NCBI GenBank assembly: GCA_043784605.1
Contig: JAYVYD010000437.1
Location: 1-6,328, forward strand
DNA length: 6,328 bases
Direction of reading: 5' to 3'
Source of the DNA: JANYHY01 sp043784605
Lineage (GTDB): Bacteria; Myxococcota_A; Polyangia; Polyangiales; Polyangiaceae
Positions 1 through 3,875 of the stretch are shown piece by piece; positions within the stretch are counted from its first letter, which is position 1, and each line of letters starts with the position of its first letter. The notes beneath the pieces were generated by a model. It was not told the DNA's origin, did not search any database, and saw only the letters and a list, made by a program, of their open reading frames with translations. Both the position numbers and the translations under genes were made by a program.

Positions 1-14
1 CCGATGTCCTGCAT
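1..14 (-). CDS. Start of an unidentified gene coupled to the MglA-like GTPase (partial)
   Basis: Only the first four codons (Met-Gln-Asp-Ile) are visible before the left edge, so no function can be given. The start is nevertheless well supported. The ATG at 14-12 overlaps the TGA of the upstream GTPase by one base (TGATG). A strong Shine-Dalgarno, GGAGGT at 26-21 on the minus strand, lies six bases upstream. The two genes are therefore probably translationally coupled and co-transcribed. In this GTPase family a Roadblock/LC7 (MglB-like) regulator is a common neighbour, but nothing in four residues tests that idea. Confidence 0.5.
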
Positions 15-829
15 CACTTCACCTCCCGAGGCGGAGGCTTCAGTCCATTGCCCAAGCACGACGCGAGCAGCGATTGGACGTCACGCTTGATACCGAGCTT
101 GCGCGCGGCGACGGGTAAGAACTCGTCGGACTCGAGGCCGAGCGAGCGCGAGAGCTGGTGCTCGGTCTCGAGGCGCGTCCACGTGAGGTGGAGCAAACCA
201 AAGAACGTCTCGAGGACGCCTTCGCCCTTCAACGCGCTCGCCTTGAACACGGGCTCGCGTCCGCGTTTTGCCAGCTCGAGGACCTCGGCGTCCAGCCGAA
301 CGTTGGGCAGATCGCGTTTGTTGAACTGGATGACGAGCGGCATCTCGCGCAGGCTCATCCCCATCTCTTTGAGGTTCGAGCGCAGGTCGAGGAACGACGT
401 TGCGTTGTTCTCGGTCTCGGAGAGCTGAGAGTCGGCGACGAACGCGACGCCATCCGCGCCCTGAAGAACCAGCCGCCGCGTCGCCCCGTGCAGCACCTGA
501 CCGGGCACGGTGAACACCTTCACGCGAACGCTCATCCCCGCGCTGGCCTCGCTGGGTGTGTAGCTTCGCTCCCCGCTCTTCTGGACCGGCCCCTCGGCGC
601 GAAACAAGAGCGGCAGCATGTCGAAGAAGAGCGTGCGGTCGTCGCGCGTCTCCAGGGTCATCAATCGCCCGCGGCTCTCATCGCTCGTGAGCTGGTGAAG
701 CGCGCGGAGGTTGGTCGTCTTCCCGCTGAGAGCAGGCCCGTAATAGACGAGCTTGATCGTGACTTCTCTACCGGCGAAATTGAGCTGCACGAGCGGGGGC
801 CTCTGGGTTGGCGCGTAGCCTGGGGCCAC
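14..829 (-). CDS. MglA-like Ras-superfamily small GTPase with C-terminal extension
   Basis: Cytoplasmic nucleotide switch of the bacterial MglA family, whose founder sets cell polarity and motility in Myxococcus. The 271-residue product shows the family core: P-loop GPALSGKT (residues 31-38), the switch-I-side DDRTLFFD with Arg65 matching the catalytic Arg53 of M. xanthus MglA, TVPGQ (107-111) with Gln111 matching Gln82, NKRD (170-173) for guanine specificity, and a G5-like KASAL (196-200). It differs from MglA (195 residues) in several ways. Ala33 replaces the glycine equivalent to Ras Gly12. There are about 17 extra residues between switch I and switch II (roughly 75-100). A helical C-terminal extension of about 50 residues ends the protein. 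The start is uncertain: GTG at 829 gives the longest frame, but GTG at 790 (Val14) aligns with the MglA N-terminus and has AGAGG upstream. Its target is unknown; a motility or polarity role is only by family. Confidence 0.9.
   Translation of the reverse strand: MAPGYAPTQRPPLVQLNFAGREVTIKLVYYGPALSGKTTNLRALHQLTSDESRGRLMTLETRDDRTLFFDMLPLLFRAEGPVQKSGERSYTPSEASAGMSVRVKVFTVPGQVLHGATRRLVLQGADGVAFVADSQLSETENNATSFLDLRSNLKEMGMSLREMPLVIQFNKRDLPNVRLDAEVLELAKRGREPVFKASALKGEGVLETFFGLLHLTWTRLETEHQLSRSLGLESDEFLPVAARKLGIKRDVQSLLASCLGNGLKPPPREVK
21..26 (-). promoter_or_regulatory. Strong Shine-Dalgarno inside the end of the GTPase gene
   Basis: GGAGGT read on the minus strand, six bases before the ATG at 14-12. 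It is embedded in the last codons of the GTPase gene and decides the start of the left-edge gene. It is the best anti-16S match I see in the window. Confidence 0.55.
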
Positions 830-957
830 TCGATGGCCGCCAGTTGGAAAAGTCTTAGGAGGACGCTTCGAACAGGATATCTATTTTCAGGCTTCGTACG
901 GACAACAATCCGTGTTTGACACCTCAACAGTCCACGCAACAGCTTTCGAGAGCCCCA
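830..957. promoter_or_regulatory. Divergent promoter region between the GTPase and peroxiredoxin genes
   Basis: This gap must carry promoters for both directions. An AT-rich patch at 877-890 stands out in GC-rich surroundings. Minus strand: TTGTCC, 16 bases, TAGATA reads across it (4/6 and 3/6 matches to sigma70 consensus). Plus strand: a perfect TTGACA lies at 916-921 but no convincing -10 follows at 17 bases; TATTTT at 882-887 is a possible -10 without a good -35. The exact promoters are not resolved. If 916 is used as a TTG start, the peroxiredoxin frame begins inside this region. Confidence 0.35.
898..913. promoter_or_regulatory. Small inverted repeat ACGGA-N6-TCCGT, possible operator
   Basis: Perfect 5-bp arms (898-902 and 909-913) around a CAACAA centre, located in the divergent promoter region immediately before TTGACA. 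The position suits a repressor or activator site acting on both genes. Arms of five bases arise easily by chance, so this is only a candidate. Confidence 0.2.
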
Positions 958-1623
958 ATGCCCCAGCCTATTGCCAAGCCTACCGCCCAGCCTACCGCCC
1001 AGCCTACCGCCCAGACCAAAGCCCCGAGCTTCAAGCTAGATTCAGACGCGAAGAAGACCGTCTCTCTGTCCGATTTTGCCGGAAAAACGCTCGTTTTGTA
1101 CTTCTATCCGAAGGACGACACTCCGGGCTGCACGCGCGAGGCTATCGCGTTCACCAAGCGCGCCGCCGCGCTCGCGAAGGCCGGGGCGACAGTGGTCGGC
1201 GTCTCGAAGGACTCGATCGAGAGCCACGGCCGCTTCCGCGACAAGTACGCGCTCACGATCCCGCTGCTCTCCGATCCTGATCTGGCCACACACAAAGCGT
1301 ACGGCGCGTATGGCGAGAAGGTCATGTACGGCAAGAAGGTGCTCGGGGTGATCCGCAGCACGTTCTTGATTCGCGACGGCCTCATCGTGAAGGCGTGGAA
1401 GAGCGTGAAGGTGGATGGCCACGACGAGCAAGTGCTCGCGGCACTCGCGGGCGAGGTCGCGAACGCCGCCAAGAAGACTGCCCCAGCGAAGAAGACTGCC
1501 CCAGCGAAGAAGACTGCCCCGGCGAAGAAGGCTGCCCCAGCGAAGAAGACTGCCCCGGCGAAGAAGACTGCCCCGGCGAAGAAGACTTCCGCCAAAAAGA
1601 AGGCTGCCAAGGCCAGACGGTGA
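958..1623 (+). CDS. bcp: Bcp/PrxQ-type peroxiredoxin, single-Cys, with histone-H1-like basic tail
   Basis: Thiol peroxidase of the AhpC/TSA thioredoxin-fold superfamily, reducing H2O2 and organic hydroperoxides. The 221 residues fall in three parts. Residues 1-22 are a low-complexity N-terminus with three PTAQ repeats. Residues about 23-165 are the peroxiredoxin domain, with FYPKDDTPGCT carrying peroxidatic Cys58, Thr55 and the conserved Arg133 of IRSTFLI. Residues about 168-221 are a basic tail built of AKKTAP repeats. Cys58 is the only cysteine: the resolving Cys expected five residues later (Bcp of E. coli) is Ile63, and the alternative helix-3 position has none, so the enzyme is 1-Cys by sequence. 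The tail (18 Lys and 2 Arg in the last 51 residues, no acidic residue) resembles H1-like tails of bacterial nucleoid proteins, so DNA association is inferred. Start: ATG at 958 with GAGAG upstream; an in-frame TTG at 916 would add 14 residues. The stop overlaps the next gene's GTG. Confidence 0.93.
   Translation: MPQPIAKPTAQPTAQPTAQTKAPSFKLDSDAKKTVSLSDFAGKTLVLYFYPKDDTPGCTREAIAFTKRAAALAKAGATVVGVSKDSIESHGRFRDKYALTIPLLSDPDLATHKAYGAYGEKVMYGKKVLGVIRSTFLIRDGLIVKAWKSVKVDGHDEQVLAALAGEVANAAKKTAPAKKTAPAKKTAPAKKAAPAKKTAPAKKTAPAKKTSAKKKAAKARR
979..1014 (+). repeat. bcp: Three perfect 12-bp tandem repeats in the peroxiredoxin N-terminus
   Basis: CCTACCGCCCAG occurs three times head to tail without mismatch (979-990, 991-1002, 1003-1014). 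It is in frame and encodes Pro-Thr-Ala-Gln three times. A degenerate earlier copy (ProIleAlaLys) precedes it. Identity at the DNA level suggests recent slippage or expansion. Confidence 0.9.
1468..1590 (+). repeat. bcp: 18-bp tandem repeats encoding the AKKTAP tail
   Basis: Six full units of GCGAAGAAGACTGCCCCR start at 1468, 1486, 1504, 1522, 1540 and 1558, followed by a 15-base partial unit at 1576. Variation is small: GCC for GCG in unit 1, a GCT (Ala) for ACT (Thr) codon in unit 4, and A or G at the last base. The unit length is a multiple of three, so copy-number change alters tail length without breaking the frame. The non-repeat remainder of the tail (1591-1620) encodes AKKKAAKARR. Confidence 0.92.
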
Positions 1624-2624
1624 CCGACGCCGCGACGGTCGTCTGGCTGGAAGCTCCCGCGCCCGAGGCTCGCGAGACGCTCAGCGACTGGGCGCGCGCG
1701 CGTGGATTGACGCTCGTGGTGCCGTCCGACGACGGCTTGCCCACCATCGACGTGGACCCGACGCTGGCCTCGCAGATCGAGCTCGACCTCCAGCGAGCAA
1801 AGGACGCGATCGCCAAGCTCGACGTGGCCAGTGCCGAGCTCGCCCTTTCTCTCGCGGAGCGCACGCTCCACGACCACCCAGCTTTGGTGCAGGGAGCTTG
1901 GCTGATGGCGGAGGTGCAACGCGCATGGTCATCGCGCTGGTCGCGCCTCGACCCGAGGAGTGAGGAGCGCGCCATCGCCGCGTGGGAGCAGGCGCGCGCG
2001 CTCGACGGAGGCAGGGCTGCGAGTGTCGCCGAAATTTCGTTCGAAACGAGATATCAACCTGTAACTTACTCGGTGTCTGTCGACGCTCCAGCGAGCGCGA
2101 AGATCGTCTGGGATGGCGTAGAGACGACGAACGGCGAACACAGCGCTTTCGAAGGTACCCATCAGTTGCGGGTCGAAGTGGGTGGTCGAGCGCTGTTCGC
2201 GAGCTGGATCTCGATTTCCGCCGGCTCGGTTGTGCACGTGTCCGTGAGCGGCGCGCGCGCATGCTCCGTCCTGGATTTGTCTTCGCTTCAAGCGAGCGGT
2301 GAAACGATCGCCGCTCCGCGCGTTGGGTGCGCGTCGTGGGTCGCCGCGCGCGCGCTCGCCGATGGTTCGATCGCGGTCTCGACGTGCAGCGGCGAGAGTT
2401 GCGACCCGCCCGTCGCGTGGCATCGTCTCGCGCGCTCATCGTCACCTGTGCCCGTTGCGCACCACTTCGCGTGGCCCGTGTGGGGCACGTGGACGCTCGT
2501 CACGGTCGGCGTGCTCGCGGCAGTCGGAGTGGCGCTCGGAGCCGCGGGAGTCTTCTCTTCTCCGAGCTCAACCACGACCTTCGTTCTCGGCCCGACCAAG
2601 ATCCAATCGCACCGCGTCCCGTAG
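1620..2624 (+). CDS. Unknown protein: helical (TPR-like) region, PEGA-like region, C-terminal membrane helix
   Basis: I cannot assign a function to this 334-residue product. Residues about 52-130 are Ala/Leu/Glu-rich helices (QRAKDAIAKLDVASAELALSL, then AIAAWEQARALDG) in the style of degenerate TPR units. Residues about 147-210 look like a PEGA-type beta domain (VSVDAPASAKIVWDG, then EGTHQLRVEVGGRALFASW, then SAGSVVHVSV). Four cysteines follow (215, 237, 256, 261). A single membrane helix at about 286-312 (WPVWGTWTLVTVGVLAAVG) is followed by a tail of about 22 residues. No N-terminal signal peptide is visible, so the topology is unclear; a tail-anchored or C-terminally anchored arrangement is inferred. 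The start is GTG at 1620, overlapping the peroxiredoxin TGA as GTGA, with AAGG seven bases upstream. The same frame stays open upstream through the repeat, but that stretch is a shadow. Coupling to the peroxiredoxin suggests a joint envelope or oxidative role, which is unproven. Confidence 0.82.
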   Translation: MTDAATVVWLEAPAPEARETLSDWARARGLTLVVPSDDGLPTIDVDPTLASQIELDLQRAKDAIAKLDVASAELALSLAERTLHDHPALVQGAWLMAEVQRAWSSRWSRLDPRSEERAIAAWEQARALDGGRAASVAEISFETRYQPVTYSVSVDAPASAKIVWDGVETTNGEHSAFEGTHQLRVEVGGRALFASWISISAGSVVHVSVSGARACSVLDLSSLQASGETIAAPRVGCASWVAARALADGSIAVSTCSGESCDPPVAWHRLARSSSPVPVAHHFAWPVWGTWTLVTVGVLAAVGVALGAAGVFSSPSSTTTFVLGPTKIQSHRVP

Positions 2625-2669
2625 AACAGGAAGATCGAACCAACCCCGCGTGTATGAAGAAGGGTAAAC

Positions 2670-2823
2670 TTGCTGGCGAAGCCAATCCCCTCAGCTGTTG
2701 TCGTTCGCCGAAGGCGATGACAATCGTTGCTGGCGACGCCGATCCGCCCAGCTGCTGTCGTTCGCCGAAGGCGACGGCAATCGTTGCTGGCGACGCCAAT
2801 CCGCTCAGCTGTTGCCGTTGGCC
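2670..2823. repeat. 57-bp hairpin-forming tandem repeat, about 2.7 copies
   Basis: Units begin with TTGCTGGCGA at 2670, 2727 and 2784, a period of exactly 57. Units 1 and 2 match at 50 of 57 positions by my count; unit 3 follows until about 2823 and then diverges. Each full unit contains TCGCC-GAA-GGCGA (2705-2717 and 2762-2774). This core is extended by outer pairs: TTGTC with GACAA in unit 1, and the same position kept as GTC with GGC, using a T-G wobble, in unit 2. A further outer CAGC with GCTG (2692-2695 with 2729-2732; 2749-2752 with 2786-2789) also pairs. The copies are adjacent without spacers, so this is not CRISPR. A REP/BIME-like element or structured RNA is possible. Confidence 0.8.
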
Positions 2824-2897
2824 TGCGGACGCCACTTGTCGGAGGGCTTTGTGCGCCGCAAGAGAACCTAACGCTCGTCTCGTTGCGGGCGGTGCCG

Positions 2898-2926
2898 TTG
2901 CGGCGCACCTCCACCGTAGTTAGGAT
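2898..2926 (+). promoter_or_regulatory. Candidate sigma70-type promoter for the M48-dynamin operon
   Basis: TTGCGG (2898-2903), a 17-base spacer, then TAGGAT (2921-2926). The match is 3/6 and 4/6 to the sigma70 consensus with ideal spacing, and it lies about 50 bases before the ATG at 2979. The predicted transcript would begin near 2933 and include the 2941-2961 stem-loop. Confidence 0.35.
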
Positions 2927-2940
2927 CTCTCCGTACTCGA

Positions 2941-2961
2941 CGCGCAGGTCTACCCTGCGCG
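2941..2961 (+). promoter_or_regulatory. GC-rich stem-loop or dyad in the leader of the M48 gene
   Basis: CGCGCAGG (2941-2948) and CCTGCGCG (2954-2961) form a perfect 8-bp stem with a 5-base loop. The stem ends six bases before the AAAGGA Shine-Dalgarno. It could be an operator dyad, a leader structure modulating translation, or an mRNA stabiliser. It has no T-run after it, so it is not a standard intrinsic terminator. Confidence 0.45.
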
Positions 2962-2978
2962 CACCCCAAAGGACTCCC

Positions 2979-3875
2979 ATGGCGAACGCCCCCGACCTCG
3001 ATTTTTCCGCATACGTAGCCCGCAAAAAGACCGAGCGCGCAGGCGGCGATGAAGCCGAGGCGGGCCCCGCGTACGCATACATCTGGGACAAAAAGACGCG
3101 CGCGACGTTCGAGAACATGAAACCGGTCGAGATGGCTGTCTCGAGCGCAGTGCGAACGTACAAGAACGTGTATCGCGGACAGCTCCTCGGCAGCGGCGTG
3201 AAGGTCTCAGACCGGCAGTTCCCGCGCATCCAGCGGATCGCTCAGCAGTGCGCCGACACGCTGCACATCCCGACGCCCACGGTCTACATCGTGAACCACC
3301 CGACGCTCAATGCGATGACGTACGGCACGAACGAAGAGTCGTTCATCATGGTGCACTCGGCGCTCGTCGATCACTACTCGGACGAAGAGCTGCTCACCGT
3401 CATCGGGCACGAGTGCGGGCACATTCACAACTCGCACGTCGTCTACCTCACGACGCTGCACATCCTCTCGCAGGTCCTCGGCGCCTTCACGCAATTGATC
3501 GCGCAGCCCGCAGTGCTCGCGCTGAAGGCATGGTCGCGGCGCGCGGAGATCACTTGCGATCGTGCAGGCATGCTCTGCAGCGGTAGCGACATGACAAGCG
3601 CGCGCGCACTCACCAAGCTCGCGCTCGGCTCACGCAAGCTCTACGAGGAGTTCAACCTCGACGCGTTCCTCGAGCAGTACGAGGAGGGCAAGGAGGGCGT
3701 GGGCAAGTACCTCGAGGCGTTCGCCACGCACCCCTACCTGCCCAAGCGCGTGCTCGCAATGCGCGTGTTCGCCGAGTCCGAGATGTACAAAAAGGCGACG
3801 GGCCAACCGCTCGGAGGTCTCTCGATGAAAGAAGTGGATGACCGAGTGGCGGCGCTCTTGAAGGGAGACGCGTGA
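2979..3875 (+). CDS. M48-family zinc metallopeptidase
   Basis: The 298-residue product carries the M48 catalytic signature. HECGH (144-148, within VIGHECGHIHNSH) supplies two zinc-binding histidines and the catalytic Glu145. The third ligand is Glu190 in SRRAEITCDRAG, with Asp194 in the usual ExxxD pattern. THPYLPKR (250-257) is the downstream THP-type motif of the family. There is no signal peptide, and no strong transmembrane helix as in HtpX; a moderately hydrophobic stretch (158-183) lies between the two zinc motifs. The protein is therefore likely cytoplasmic or peripherally membrane-associated, which is inference. M48 members (HtpX, OMA1, BepA/YfgC) act in membrane or envelope protein quality control; the substrate here is unknown. 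The start is ATG at 2979 with AAAGGA five bases upstream; the longer open frame to 2727 runs through the repeats and is rejected. Its TGA overlaps the start of the dynamin-like gene. Confidence 0.94.
   Translation: MANAPDLDFSAYVARKKTERAGGDEAEAGPAYAYIWDKKTRATFENMKPVEMAVSSAVRTYKNVYRGQLLGSGVKVSDRQFPRIQRIAQQCADTLHIPTPTVYIVNHPTLNAMTYGTNEESFIMVHSALVDHYSDEELLTVIGHECGHIHNSHVVYLTTLHILSQVLGAFTQLIAQPAVLALKAWSRRAEITCDRAGMLCSGSDMTSARALTKLALGSRKLYEEFNLDAFLEQYEEGKEGVGKYLEAFATHPYLPKRVLAMRVFAESEMYKKATGQPLGGLSMKEVDDRVAALLKGDA

Larger units (their letters stand above)
2625..2978. other. 354-base non-coding gap
   Basis: Contents in order: a short leader with no clear terminator after the upstream stop; the 57-bp tandem repeats (2670-2823); about 70 bases with nothing recognised; a candidate promoter (2898-2926); a GC-rich stem-loop (2941-2961); and the AAAGGA ribosome binding site (2968-2973) of the M48 gene. 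Open frames cross it in several registers, but they arise from the in-frame repeat period and GC bias and lack ribosome binding sites. Confidence 0.7.

Noticed and set aside
158..919. Plus-strand open frame of 253 codons opposite the MglA-like gene
   Set aside because: It has no domain and no ribosome binding site, and it lies antisense to a gene with clear GTPase motifs.
1395..1619. Upstream extension of the PEGA-like gene through the repeat tail, giving EEDCPS repeats
   Set aside because: An 18-bp unit gives hexapeptide repeats in every frame. The peroxiredoxin frame is the coding one, and the GTG at 1620 has its own AAGG and a standard GTGA overlap.
1104..1919. Minus-strand frame with FFAGAV repeats that looks hydrophobic
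   Set aside because: It is the reverse complement of the Lys-Ala-Pro tail repeats (AAG and GCC codons read backwards) and runs antisense to two supported genes.
2670..2823. Possible CRISPR array
   Set aside because: The copies abut directly with no unique spacers, the unit is 57 bp, and no cas-like gene is present.
2654..2923. Possible 90-residue Cys-Cys repeat protein starting MKKGKLAGEA
   Set aside because: There is no Shine-Dalgarno before the ATG. The repeats are open in several frames on both strands because 57 is a multiple of three, and the differences between units do not favour this frame. A DNA- or RNA-level role fits better.
2727..2978. N-terminal extension of the M48 frame through the repeats
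   Set aside because: The extra residues are Arg-rich repeat translation. The ATG at 2979 has AAAGGA at proper spacing and gives a product of normal family layout.
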